64,000 nt of DNA from assembly GCA_020632915.1 (NCBI GenBank), contig JACKEP010000013.1, positions 105,534 to 169,533 on the forward strand. Direction: 5' to 3'. The DNA comes from Alphaproteobacteria bacterium (GTDB lineage: Bacteria; Myxococcota_A; UBA796; GCA-2862545). Numbering within the stretch: the first letter of the stretch is position 1; each line of letters begins with the position of its first letter. Both the position numbers and the translations under genes were made by a program. Positions 44,644-53,372 of the stretch are shown piece after piece. Below the pieces are notes generated by a model. That model was not told the DNA's origin and made no database searches. It saw nothing but the letters and a program-made list of their open reading frames with translations.

Positions 44644-46803
44644 CTAGCCCGACGCCAGCAGCTCCACCAGACGGCTCGCGAGCGTGGTGTGGCGCACGTC
44701 GCCGCGCTGCTGGGCGACGGCCCGGGCCCAGGCGGACGGCGCCCCGACGCAGCAGAAGAACCGCCGCGCCCGCGTGATCGCCGTGTAGAACAGGTTGCGG
44801 CGCAGCAGGATGGTGTGGCTGCCGTGCAAGAGCAGCACGACCGCGGGGTACTCCGAGCCCTGGCTCTTGTGGACGGTGACCGCGTACGCGAGCTCGATCT
44901 GGTCGAGCTCGTCGCGGGGCCAGGGCACCGTGGCGTCGTCGAAGCGCACGGTGAGGCCGTCGGGGGCCGCCTGCACCACACGGCCGAGATCGCCGTTGAA
45001 CACGCCCAGATCGTACCGGTTGCGCGTGCAGATGACCCGGTCCCCCACCCCGTAGGATCGTCCCCCGACCTGGATGCGCGCGTCCGTGGGGTTCAGCGCG
45101 GTGCGGAGCAGCTCGTTGAGCTCGCCGGTGCCCAGGGGACCCTTCCGTGTGGGGGCGAGCACGCAGACGTCCTCGACCGGATCGAAGCCCCTGGCCGGCA
45201 GCCGACGGGTGACGATCTCGACGAGCGCAGCCCGCGCCGCGTCCGTGTCGTCCCGGGCCACGAGGAAGAAGTCGTCGTGACCGGTCGCCTCTCCCGACAC
45301 CGGCACCTGCCCGGCGTGCACCTGGGCCGCGCCCGCGACGATCCCGGACCGCGCACCCTGCCGGTGCACGTGGGCGAGGCGCGCGACGGGGAGCGCGCCG
45401 CTGTCGACCAGATCGCGCAACACCTGGCCCGGCCCGACGGACGGCAGCTGGTCGGCGTCGCCGACGAGCACCAGCCGGCAGGGCTTGCTCCACGGCAGGG
45501 CGTCGAGGACGGCCGCCATCAGCTTGACGTCGACCATCGACGTCTCGTCCACCACGAGGCCGTCGAGCTCGAGCGGCTGGGTGCCGCTGCGACCGAACCG
45601 GCCCGTGCCGGGCTGGAACTCCAACAGGCGGTGCAGCGTCGACGCCTCCTGGCCCGTCGCCTCCGCCAGCCGCTTGGCCGCACGCCCGGTCGGCGACGCG
45701 AGGCCCCACACCTGCCCGCGGGCCGCGGCGACAGCGAGCAGGACGCGCACCAGGGTCGTCTTTCCGGTGCCGGGCCCACCGGTGACGACGCTGACGCCCG
45801 CGGTCGCCGCACGGCGCACGGCGTCGCGCTGGGACGGATCGAGCCGCAGCCGCGCGTGGTCCTCCGCCTCGTCGATCAGGTCGTCGACCTCGGCGTCGTC
45901 GACCAGGCGGGACCGCTCGGCGAGGAGCGAGGCGACGAGGCGCTCCGCGTCGGCCAGCTCGGGCACCGCGACCGCGGGCTCGTCGGTGCGATCGACGTGC
46001 TCCAGGCGCGCCTCGGCCACGAGGCGGTCGACGGCGGTGTCGACGGCGTCCGAAGGCACGCCGAGCCGGTCCAGGCCCCGGGCGATCGCGCGCACCGGCA
46101 GGAAGCAGTGGCCGTCGTCGGAGGCGCGCTGCACGACGTGACGCACGGCCGCGGCGATGCGATCGGGGTGGTCCGGAGGCAGGCCCTGGCCGCGGGCGAT
46201 GCGGTCGGCCAGCGCAAAGCCGATCCCGCCCACCTCCTCGGCGAGCCGATACGGCTGGCCGGTGACCACCGCGAAGGCGTCGTCGCCGAACCGATCGCGG
46301 ATCCGACCCACGAGCCGCGGCGACAGCCCCAGGCCCCGCAGCAGGATCGTGAGCGCGCGACCGCCCGCATCGGCCGCCCAGGCCTCGGCGATCGACGCAG
46401 CGCGCTTGGCCCCGATGCCCGGCACCTCGCCCAGGCGCTCCGGCTCCTTCTCCAGCACGTGGGTCGTCTGGTCACCGAAGTGCGCCACGATGCGGTTGGC
46501 CATCGCCGGACCGATGCCGTGGACGCCGCTCGATCCGAGGTACAGGCGCACCCCGGCCTCGGTGCGCGGCGACGACAACAGCATCCCGGTGGCCTTGAAC
46601 TGCCAGCCGTGGCTCGGGTGCTGCTCGAGCTCTCCCTCGAACGAGGCGAAGGGGGCCTCGCCGTCGGAGACGAGGTCGGCGAGCGTGCCGAGGGCGCCCA
46701 CCACGATCATCGAGCCCTCGGTCGTCAGCACCCGCAAGACCGCCCACCCGCCGTCCTGCGCCGCCCAGAGCACGCGCTCGACGCGGCCCTCGACCCAGCT
46801 CAC
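44644..46803 (-). CDS. recD2: RecD2-type ATP-dependent DNA helicase
   Basis: A 719-residue 5'-3' helicase of the RecD2 class. The N-terminal region has an OB-like part and two helix-hairpin-helix motifs (HGIGPAMANRIVAHFG, VPGIGAKRAASI). A helicase core starts near 335 with Walker A GGPGTGKTT and motif II VVDETSMVD, then LVLVGDADQLPSVGPGQVLRDL, YAVTVHKSQGSEYPAV, and TAITRAR. RecD2 is independent of RecBC; it helps repair in Deinococcus and Bacillus. The start is GTG 46803, overlapping the DUF502 stop as GTGA; a longer in-frame start lies inside that gene. Confidence 0.93.
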   Translation of the reverse strand: MSWVEGRVERVLWAAQDGGWAVLRVLTTEGSMIVVGALGTLADLVSDGEAPFASFEGELEQHPSHGWQFKATGMLLSSPRTEAGVRLYLGSSGVHGIGPAMANRIVAHFGDQTTHVLEKEPERLGEVPGIGAKRAASIAEAWAADAGGRALTILLRGLGLSPRLVGRIRDRFGDDAFAVVTGQPYRLAEEVGGIGFALADRIARGQGLPPDHPDRIAAAVRHVVQRASDDGHCFLPVRAIARGLDRLGVPSDAVDTAVDRLVAEARLEHVDRTDEPAVAVPELADAERLVASLLAERSRLVDDAEVDDLIDEAEDHARLRLDPSQRDAVRRAATAGVSVVTGGPGTGKTTLVRVLLAVAAARGQVWGLASPTGRAAKRLAEATGQEASTLHRLLEFQPGTGRFGRSGTQPLELDGLVVDETSMVDVKLMAAVLDALPWSKPCRLVLVGDADQLPSVGPGQVLRDLVDSGALPVARLAHVHRQGARSGIVAGAAQVHAGQVPVSGEATGHDDFFLVARDDTDAARAALVEIVTRRLPARGFDPVEDVCVLAPTRKGPLGTGELNELLRTALNPTDARIQVGGRSYGVGDRVICTRNRYDLGVFNGDLGRVVQAAPDGLTVRFDDATVPWPRDELDQIELAYAVTVHKSQGSEYPAVVLLLHGSHTILLRRNLFYTAITRARRFFCCVGAPSAWARAVAQQRGDVRHTTLASRLVELLASG

Positions 46804-47492
46804 GACCCGCCGCTCACCGGCAGGCGGATCGGCACCGCGCCCTGGGGCGTCTGGACGCGGATCGGCGCCGGCGCGCCCACCAGCCCGGCCGACATCAGCA
46901 GCTTGGCCGCGTCCTCCACCGTCAGGTCCGTCCGCATCACGTCGTTCTCGGCGACCATGAAGTAGAACCCGGTGGTGGGGTTGGGGGTGGACGGCAGGAA
47001 GACGTTGAGCATCCGCACGCCGTCGTCGCGCCGCAGGAACCCCTCGCCGGTGTGGAACGCCAGGCACCACGTGCCGGCCCGCGGCCACTCCACGAGCACC
47101 ACGCCCTTGACCGACGACGACCCCTCCGAGAGCACCGTCTGCACGACCTGCTTGCTGCCCCGGTAGAGGCTGTTGAAGATCGGCACCTGGTGGAGCCAGC
47201 CCTCGTACCAGGCCACGATCCTGTTTCCGACCCAGTTCTGCGTGAGCAGGCCGACCAGCAGGATCGACGTGGCCGTGAGCAGGATGCCGGCGCCCGGGAT
47301 CTTGCGCCCCCACAGCAGATCGGGCTGCAGGTCGTCGACCCAGCCGGCCACCGTGAGGATCACGCCGAGCGAGACCGCGATCGGCACCACGACGAGCAGA
47401 CCGGCCACGAACGCGGCCCGCATCCGCTGCATCACCCGCGCCCGGTGGGTGCCGTGGGACGGCGGCTCGGGTGGGAGGGTGTCGTCGCTCAC
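46800..47492 (-). CDS. DUF502 membrane protein
   Basis: A 230-residue protein of the DUF502 family. Two membrane helices (about 25-48 and 62-80, in AAFVAGLLVVVPIAVSLGVILTVA and GILLTATSILLVGLLTQNWVGNR) are followed by a conserved soluble part: VPIFNSLYRGSKQVVQTVLSE, VVLVEWPRAGTWCLAFHTGEG, VFLPSTPNPTTGFY. The function is not known. GTG 47492 gives a normal N terminus; earlier starts add a non-conserved stretch. It lies between recD2 and the RNase G gene. Confidence 0.88.
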   Translation of the reverse strand: MSDDTLPPEPPSHGTHRARVMQRMRAAFVAGLLVVVPIAVSLGVILTVAGWVDDLQPDLLWGRKIPGAGILLTATSILLVGLLTQNWVGNRIVAWYEGWLHQVPIFNSLYRGSKQVVQTVLSEGSSSVKGVVLVEWPRAGTWCLAFHTGEGFLRRDDGVRMLNVFLPSTPNPTTGFYFMVAENDVMRTDLTVEDAAKLLMSAGLVGAPAPIRVQTPQGAVPIRLPVSGGS

Positions 47493-47522
47493 GGTGAGAC
47501 CTCGTACCCGCGCAGCCACCGG

Positions 47523-49076
47523 CTACCGGGCATAGACCTCATACTGCTCCGGCCGGAAGTGGCCCATCGGTCGCACCACCAGGCTGCGCTCGAGCTCGCG
47601 CTCGACCTTGAGCAGGTCGTCGTAGTGGGTGCTGTAGAGCAGGTCGGCCACTGCGGGGGCGCAGTTGACGAACAGCTCCTGGGCCGCCCGCAGGCGCGCG
47701 TGCTCACGACGCACCGACCGGAGGATCTCGAACACGACCGTGGCGCGGCTGCGGGTGTGGCCGCTGCCGTGGCAGACCGGGCACTCCTCGTGCAGGTAGC
47801 GATCGAGCCCCTCCTGCACGCGCTTGCGGGTCATCTGGACGAGACCGAGCTCGGAGATGGCGAGCACGTTGGTGCGGGCGCGGTCCTTGCGCAGCGCCTC
47901 TTCGAGCGCCTTGTGCACCTTGTCGCGGCTGCCTTCCTTCTCCATGTCGATGAAGTCGATGATGATGATGCCGCCCATGTTGCGCAGCCGCAGCTGGTGC
48001 GCGACCTCCTCGACCGCCTCCAGGTTGATGCGCAGCGTGGTCTCTTCGAGCGACGACGTGCCGACGAACTTGCCGGAGTTGACGTCGACCGCCATCAACG
48101 CCTCGGTCTGGTCGATCACGAGGTAGCCGCCGGACTTGAGCCACACCTTGCGCCCGAGGGAGCGCTGCAGGGCCGCCTCGACGCCGTAGGTGTCGAAGAC
48201 CGGCTCGGCGCCGCGGTAGAGGTGGACGCGGTCGGCCAGCTCCGGCATCAGCTCCGACACGAACCGCTTGACGTCCTCGTGCACGACCTTGTCGTCCACG
48301 ACCAGCCGCGCCACGTTCTCGCCGAACACGTCGCGCGCGGCGCGCAGCACGAGTCCCTGCTCCGAGTGCAGGAGCGCGGGCGCCCGGGCGTCGCGGGCGC
48401 GCTCGCCGATGCGCTCCCAGGTCTTGACCAGGTAGTCCATGTCGCGCTTGAGGGTGTCGACGCTGCGGCCCTCGCACACCGTGCGCACGATGAAGCCCGC
48501 CCCTTTGGGCCGGTGCTTGTCGACGAAGTCGCGCAGGCGACGCCGTTCGCGATCGCGCTCGATGCGGCGGCTGATGCCCACGTGCTCCACGGTGGGCATG
48601 AACACGAGGTAGCGACCCGGCAGCGCGATGTGCGTGGTGAGGCGCGCCCCCTTCGTGCCGATCGGGTCCTTGGCCACCTGGACCACGATGTTCTGCCCCT
48701 CCGACAGGAGGTCCTGGATCGGGGGCTGGCCCGCGCGCGAGCCGTTCTTGGACGGCACCGGCACGTCCGGGGCGTCCTCGTCGGGTGCCTCGCGATCGAG
48801 GCCGTCGTCGAGCGCCTCGCCGAAGCCCTGCTCGTGCAGGCCCAGGTGTTCCTGGTAGATGTCGCCCACGTAGAGGAACGCGGCGCGTTCGAGGCCCACG
48901 TCGACGAAGGCGGCCTGCATGCCCGGGAGCACGCGGACCACGCGGCCCAGGTAGACGTTACCGACGAACCCTCGGTCGTCCCCGCGGTCGATGTGCAGCT
49001 CGGCCACGCGGCCGTGCTCCATCACCGCCACACGGGTCTCGCGACCGGTCGTGTTGCAGATGATCTCGGTGGACAC
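47523..49076 (-). CDS. rng: Ribonuclease G/E family endoribonuclease
   Basis: A 517-residue RNase E/G-type enzyme of RNase G length. Its S1 domain (residues 31-145) holds an acidic insert (DREAPDEDAPDVPVPSKNG) between VGDIYQEH and GQNIVVQVAKDPIG. The catalytic region has VDVNSGKF and IIIIDFIDM (the Mg2+ acids) and ends with the Zn-link CPVC in ECPVCHGSGH. It processes rRNA and starts mRNA decay. GTG 49076 has GGAG six bases before it and gives the family N terminus STEIICNTTGRETRVAV; a TTG four codons earlier is less likely. Confidence 0.92.
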   Translation of the reverse strand: MSTEIICNTTGRETRVAVMEHGRVAELHIDRGDDRGFVGNVYLGRVVRVLPGMQAAFVDVGLERAAFLYVGDIYQEHLGLHEQGFGEALDDGLDREAPDEDAPDVPVPSKNGSRAGQPPIQDLLSEGQNIVVQVAKDPIGTKGARLTTHIALPGRYLVFMPTVEHVGISRRIERDRERRRLRDFVDKHRPKGAGFIVRTVCEGRSVDTLKRDMDYLVKTWERIGERARDARAPALLHSEQGLVLRAARDVFGENVARLVVDDKVVHEDVKRFVSELMPELADRVHLYRGAEPVFDTYGVEAALQRSLGRKVWLKSGGYLVIDQTEALMAVDVNSGKFVGTSSLEETTLRINLEAVEEVAHQLRLRNMGGIIIIDFIDMEKEGSRDKVHKALEEALRKDRARTNVLAISELGLVQMTRKRVQEGLDRYLHEECPVCHGSGHTRSRATVVFEILRSVRREHARLRAAQELFVNCAPAVADLLYSTHYDDLLKVERELERSLVVRPMGHFRPEQYEVYAR

Positions 49077-49319
49077 AGGATGCTCCAAGCACCCCTACGG
49101 CACACGACGGTCCCGGGATCGACGATGACTGCACGTCGTTCAACCGAGAGCCCCCTGGCGCGGGTGCAAGATGGGTAGGAGGTTGCATCTTCGGGTCGAC
49201 TGCGTGGGGACGCAGCGCCCGTTCAGGCGGGGTCACGACTCCGAGGAGCCGGGACGGCGCAGCGAGATTCACACGTCCGACACCGGGGAGCAAGACCTCC
49301 GTGCGGCAGCACCCGCCCG
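49077..49319. other. Intergenic region upstream of RNase G with a small hairpin
   Basis: This 243-base stretch has no convincing coding frame. It contains an inverted repeat, AAGATG and CATCTT (49168-49173 and 49186-49191), whose loop reads GGTAGGAGG on the plus strand and CCTCCTACC on the minus strand. The region probably holds the RNase G promoter and leader, on the minus strand, plus the 3' flank of rlmI. Confidence 0.5.
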
Positions 49320-50477
49320 TCACCGGCGTCGAAGCAGGCTGAACTTGAGGTACTCGCCCTCGGGGTGGCCCACGGCGACGGGATGGTCGGCAGGCGCGCA
49401 CGACGTGTGGAGCCACGACCACGGCCCGCTGTCTTCCAACCCCTCGGCGATCGCGTCCTTCCACGCCTCCAGGGTCATCCACGACGTGCACGACGAGCTG
49501 GCGAGCAGCCCGTCGCGCGCCACGTGCCCGCCGAGCTGACGGTGGAGCTTGCGGTAGGCCGACCGCGCCGCGCCCGCGGAGCGCTTGCCACGGGCCAGCG
49601 ACGGAGGGTCGACGATCAGCAGGTCGGGCCGCCCCACGGGGCGCCACGCGAACACGTCCGCCACCTCGAACGCGTGGGCGTCCGGGTCGAGGCCGTTGAG
49701 CCGGAAGTTCTCCCGCGCGTCGGCGACGGCCTCGGGCGCGAGGTCGACCGTGGTGACGTGGGCGGCGCCGCCGAGCGCGGCAGCCACGCTGAACCCGCCC
49801 GTGTAGGCGAACAGGTTCGTGACCAGCCGACCCGCGGCCCACCCGCGCACCATCCGACGGTGCTCCCGCTGGTCGAGGAACGTGCCGGTCTTCTGGCCCG
49901 AGTGGGGGCGCACCAGCAGCGCCATGCCGTGCTCCCGCACCACGACGGCGTCACCGACCTCGGGGCCGCGGAGCACGACGAGCCCGTCGCTGCCGTCGAC
50001 CCGCGCCACGCCGAGCCGACGGGCCACGCTGCGACACCACGGCAGCGCCGCCACCGCGTCCACCACCGCATCCAGGTGGGGCAGCCACGCCGCCGAATAC
50101 ACCCGCACGATGGCGACGTGGGCGTACCGGTCGACCACGAGGCCGGGCAGGCCGTCGCCTGCGGCGTTCACGACCCGCCAGGCGTCGGTGTTCTCATCCA
50201 GGATCCGCGTACGCACCCGGTCGGCGCGCAGCACCCGATCCCGCAGCACACCGGGCAGGTCCGCACGCTCGGGGCGGTCGGTGCCGAGCACGCGCACCGC
50301 GATCTCCCCGTCGTCGGCGAGGCCCCAGCCCACGTGTCCCGATCGGTCTTCGAGGCGGACCGGCGTGCCGGCCGGCACGTCCACGCGCACGTCGCGCCAC
50401 ACCCAGGGATGGCCGCGCCGCAGCGGACGCGACGACGACTCGGGGATGCGGACCACGGTCCACCCTGCCTGTGTCAC
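49320..50477 (-). CDS. rlmI: RlmI-type 23S rRNA (cytosine1962-C5) methyltransferase
   Basis: A 385-residue SAM-dependent methyltransferase. An N-terminal PUA domain (residues 1-75; RPLRRGHPWVWRDV) precedes a Rossmann core: motif I LVTNLFAYTGGFSVAAA, the acidic motif VTTVDLAPEAV, motif IV LLIVDPPSLARG, and SSSCTSW around the usual catalytic cysteine region. HSGQKTGTFLDQREHRR is a family hallmark. GTG 50477 has AGGAGG at suitable spacing; the upstream in-frame start is less likely. Confidence 0.9.
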   Translation of the reverse strand: MTQAGWTVVRIPESSSRPLRRGHPWVWRDVRVDVPAGTPVRLEDRSGHVGWGLADDGEIAVRVLGTDRPERADLPGVLRDRVLRADRVRTRILDENTDAWRVVNAAGDGLPGLVVDRYAHVAIVRVYSAAWLPHLDAVVDAVAALPWCRSVARRLGVARVDGSDGLVVLRGPEVGDAVVVREHGMALLVRPHSGQKTGTFLDQREHRRMVRGWAAGRLVTNLFAYTGGFSVAAALGGAAHVTTVDLAPEAVADARENFRLNGLDPDAHAFEVADVFAWRPVGRPDLLIVDPPSLARGKRSAGAARSAYRKLHRQLGGHVARDGLLASSSCTSWMTLEAWKDAIAEGLEDSGPWSWLHTSCAPADHPVAVGHPEGEYLKFSLLRRR

Positions 50478-50575
50478 CTCCTGCCTCCTGCCCGCGCGCA
50501 CCACGCGAAGATGGGTTCGAATATCCCGCGGAGCCGATCGTCCAGGAGTCTGTCCGCTGACCGCAGGAGGAGACC

Positions 50576-51025
50576 ATGACCCGCCTCGCCATCCTCACCG
50601 CCGCCCTCGCCGTGGGCACCGGCTGCATCTTCGTCGACGCCGACGGCCCCCACCACCACACGCCCGGCCCCGTCGTCGTGGTGCCCGTCAACGAGGCGCC
50701 CATCGTCCTCGACGGCTTCGCGTCGTGCTACTACGACGACTACAACCGCGACGACGTCGTCTGGTTCGAGGCCGACGTGGACGACCCGAACGGCGCCCTC
50801 GACGTGGTGCAGGCCTGGGCCGACGTCTACGACGGCGCCACCGGCGAGCTCGTGGAGACCTTCGAGCTGTACCCCACCGACGATCCGTACGTGTGGTTCA
50901 GCGACTGGCTCGTGTCCACGACCTACTTCGACTGCTGGTACCCCTACTACGAGGTCGATCTGCAGATCTACGACGCGTCCGGCGCGTCGGACATCCTCAC
51001 GATCCTTCCCGACTCGTACCGCTGA
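50576..51025 (+). CDS. Small lipoprotein, unknown function
   Basis: A 149-residue lipoprotein (GTGC, Cys17) followed by a His/Pro-rich segment (DGPHHHTPGP). The mature domain is a small beta protein rich in Tyr, Trp and Asp (FDCWYPYYEVDLQIYDASG). The His run could bind metal, which is a guess. The ATG at 50576 has AGGAGGAG just upstream, a strong ribosome binding site. It is divergent from rlmI. Confidence 0.8.
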   Translation: MTRLAILTAALAVGTGCIFVDADGPHHHTPGPVVVVPVNEAPIVLDGFASCYYDDYNRDDVVWFEADVDDPNGALDVVQAWADVYDGATGELVETFELYPTDDPYVWFSDWLVSTTYFDCWYPYYEVDLQIYDASGASDILTILPDSYR

Positions 51026-51090
51026 CGGTGCCCGCGCTTCCCTGCCGGGCACGGCGTGACTAGGTTGCGGGTCGCCTCACGGGGACCCCC

Positions 51091-51351
51091 ATGACCCAGA
51101 TCCGCGTCTACACCACCCGCTGGTGTGGCTACTGCTCGGCCGCCAAGCGCTTCCTGACCGACGTCAAGGGGCTGACGTACGACGAGATCGACGTCACCTC
51201 GGATCCGGAGGCCCGGCGCTGGCTCGTGCAGACCACGGGCCAGACCACGGTCCCGCAGATCTTCGTCGGGGAGCACGCGATCGGTGGCTACACCGACATG
51301 CGCGCCCTCGACGCCGCCGGCGGCTTCGATCCCCTCCTCGACGACGGGTGA
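51091..51351 (+). CDS. Glutaredoxin (GrxC-type)
   Basis: An 86-residue thioredoxin-fold protein with the dithiol active site CGYC (residues 12-15) and the cis-Pro motif TVPQIFVG, with GGYTDM after it. It reduces disulfides or glutathione-mixed disulfides. It stands alone between a lipoprotein and minC. TAGGTT (51061-51066) is a possible -10 just upstream of the ATG. Confidence 0.9.
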   Translation: MTQIRVYTTRWCGYCSAAKRFLTDVKGLTYDEIDVTSDPEARRWLVQTTGQTTVPQIFVGEHAIGGYTDMRALDAAGGFDPLLDDG

Positions 51352-51367
51352 TCGCATCGGGTCGCGT

Positions 51368-51387
51368 CCTCGGTGGATCCACCGAGG
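51368..51387. promoter_or_regulatory. 20-bp perfect palindrome between glutaredoxin and minC
   Basis: CCTCGGTGGATCCACCGAGG is a perfect 20-bp palindrome with no spacer, 17 bases after the glutaredoxin stop. No T-run follows, so a dimeric regulator operator is as likely as a terminator. It ends just before a candidate minC promoter. Confidence 0.4.
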
Positions 51388-51392
51388 CGCGG

Positions 51393-51422
51393 TTGCGCGC
51401 GCGCGAACGGCTGTGCTAGCGT
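51393..51422 (+). promoter_or_regulatory. Candidate minC promoter (-35 TTGCGC, extended -10 TGCTAGCGT)
   Basis: TTGCGC (51393-51398) and TAGCGT (51417-51422) are separated by 18 bases. A TG one base before the -10 gives the extended -10 pattern TGnTAnnnT. It lies about 110 bases upstream of minC, just after the 20-bp palindrome. Sequence-based only. Confidence 0.35.
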
Positions 51423-51533
51423 CCCTTCCTGATCCTTCCGCGTAGCGTCCCCTTGCTGCGCGCTGCGGCGCCCGCCGCTCCCGCCGTCCGCCCTCCCTCC
51501 TCCCGCGCACCCCGCGCCCTCCCGGCTCCTGCC

Positions 51534-52538
51534 ATGTCGCAGCCCGCTCCGGCCTTGCCGTCGCAGCACCTCGTGGTGCGTGTGCACGACACCGTCCCGG
51601 TCCTCGTGGTCCCCGCCGACGTCGCCTTCGAGCGGCTGCGGGAGCAGGTGCGCGCCGAGATGCCGGAGCTGCTCGCGGAGCTCGGCGGCCGGGCCGTTCG
51701 GCTCGATCTGGGCGAGCGCGAGATCCAGCTCTTCGACGTGCGGCGGCTGCTCCACCTGCTGCGCGACGAGTTCTCCGTCGATGTCACCGGCCTGTACGTC
51801 CGGCCCGAGGCCGTCCACCGCTACGCCGAGCGCGAGCTCAAGCTCAAGCTGTTCCTCGCGAGCACCGACGCCCCGGCCGCAGCGGACGACGATGGATCCA
51901 CCGACGGCGACGAGGTCGCGGCCGACGGTCCCCTCCCCGGTCTGGCCGCCACCCTGGCCGCCCTCGCTGGCGACGACACCCCCGACGACGACGCCACCGA
52001 CGCCCCGTCCGACCCCAGCGACGAGGCGTCCGCCGACCCGACCGCCGCCGACGCCGACGCCGACGCCTCGCTCGACGACGACGCCGACGAGGCACCGCCG
52101 CTGACGTTCGCGCCGCGCCCTGCCCACCGACGCCCGATCCCCCTGCCCGAGCTGCCCAAGGACGAAGAGCCCGAGGTCGACGAGCACGGCGGTCGCCGCG
52201 TGCTCACGGTCACGCGCACCCTGCGTTCGGGGGGCGCCGTCCGCTACGACGGCGACGTCTACGTCTACGGCGACGTCAACGCCGGCGCCCAGGTCCGCGC
52301 CGGGGGCAACGTCGTGGTCTTCGGGCGCCTGCGCGGCACGGTCCACGCCGGCGCCAACGGCGACGACGGGGCGTTCATCCTCGCCCTCGACCTGTCGCCC
52401 ACGCAGCTGCGCATCGCGCGCCACATCGCCATCGCTCCCGAGCGCCCCGCGACCGACGGCTACGTGCCCGAGATCGCGGCCGTCGACGGCGAGCGCATCG
52501 TCATCGAGCCGTACCGCGGGCGACTCGCCCGCCGCTGA
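51534..52538 (+). CDS. minC: Septum site-determining protein MinC
   Basis: An inhibitor of FtsZ ring assembly away from midcell. It has 334 residues in three parts: an N-terminal MinC-type domain (1-115; FDVRRLLHLLRDEF), a long acidic low-complexity linker (about 116-200, mostly Asp, Ala, Thr, Pro), and a C-terminal right-handed beta-helix (about 220-310) with GDVYVYGDVNAGAQVRAGGNVVVFGRLRG, the domain that dimerises and binds MinD. The linker is much longer than in E. coli MinC (231 residues). ATG 51534 is chosen; minD begins 22 bases after the stop. Confidence 0.92.
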   Translation: MSQPAPALPSQHLVVRVHDTVPVLVVPADVAFERLREQVRAEMPELLAELGGRAVRLDLGEREIQLFDVRRLLHLLRDEFSVDVTGLYVRPEAVHRYAERELKLKLFLASTDAPAAADDDGSTDGDEVAADGPLPGLAATLAALAGDDTPDDDATDAPSDPSDEASADPTAADADADASLDDDADEAPPLTFAPRPAHRRPIPLPELPKDEEPEVDEHGGRRVLTVTRTLRSGGAVRYDGDVYVYGDVNAGAQVRAGGNVVVFGRLRGTVHAGANGDDGAFILALDLSPTQLRIARHIAIAPERPATDGYVPEIAAVDGERIVIEPYRGRLARR

Positions 52539-52559
52539 CCTCCCCCAGGAGAGCACCCC

Positions 52560-53372
52560 ATGTCCGAGTGCATCGTCATCACGTCCGGCAAGGGAGGTGT
52601 GGGCAAGACGACCACCTCCGCCAACCTCGCCGTCGCGCTCGCGCGCACCGGACACTCGGTGGTCTGCGTCGACGCCGACATCGGCCTGCGCAACCTCGAC
52701 GTCATCCTCGGCCTCGAGAACCGCATCGTCTACGACATCGTCAACGTCATCGAGGGCGAGTGCCGGCTCAAGCAGGCGCTCATCAAGGACAAGCGCACCA
52801 AGGGCCTCGCGCTCCTGCCCGCGGCCCAGACGCGCGACAAGAACGCCGTCACGCCCGACGACATGAAGCGGCTCGTCGAAGACCTCAAGCAGGAGTTCGA
52901 CTACGTCCTGATCGACTGCCCCGCCGGCATCGAGCAGGGCTTCCGCAACTCGGTGGCCGGCGCCGACCGCGCGCTCATCGTCACCACGCCCGAGGTCAGC
53001 GCCATCCGCGACGCCGACCGCATCATCGGTCTCGTCGAGGCCCACGAGCTGCCCGAGCCCGAGCTCATCCTCAACCGCTACCGGCCGGGCATGGTCAGCC
53101 GCGGCGACATGATGAGCCGCGAGGACATCCTCGAGATCCTCGCCATCCCGCTGATCGGCATCGTCCCCGACCACGAGGACATCATCACCAGCGCCAACCG
53201 GGGCTACCCGGTCGCCTTCGACGACGAGTCGGTGGTGGGCGCCGCGTTCCGGCGCATCGCGCGCCGGGTCACCGGCGAGGCCGTCCCGATCCCCGAGCTC
53301 CACGACGAGACCGGCTTCTGGTCGACGTTCAAGAAGTGGATGGGCATCAAGTCCGTGCAGGAGATGGCGTGA
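52560..53372 (+). CDS. minD: Septum site-determining ATPase MinD
   Basis: A 270-residue ParA-type ATPase whose membrane cycle drives Min patterning. The deviant Walker A GKGGVGKTT is at 10-18, then DADIGLRNLDVILGLENR, YVLIDCPAGIEQGF, and VVTTPEVSAIRDADRIIG-type switch sequences. The C-terminal amphipathic helix (FWSTFKKWMGIKS) is the membrane-targeting sequence. It is followed at once by minE (the stop TGA shares a base with the minE ATG). Confidence 0.96.
   Translation: MSECIVITSGKGGVGKTTTSANLAVALARTGHSVVCVDADIGLRNLDVILGLENRIVYDIVNVIEGECRLKQALIKDKRTKGLALLPAAQTRDKNAVTPDDMKRLVEDLKQEFDYVLIDCPAGIEQGFRNSVAGADRALIVTTPEVSAIRDADRIIGLVEAHELPEPELILNRYRPGMVSRGDMMSREDILEILAIPLIGIVPDHEDIITSANRGYPVAFDDESVVGAAFRRIARRVTGEAVPIPELHDETGFWSTFKKWMGIKSVQEMA

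Noticed and set aside
50505..50530. GGGTTCGAATATCCC looked like a tRNA T-arm
   Set aside because: No acceptor stem, D-arm or anticodon arm can be placed in the 98-base gap, and no 3' CCA-type end fits.
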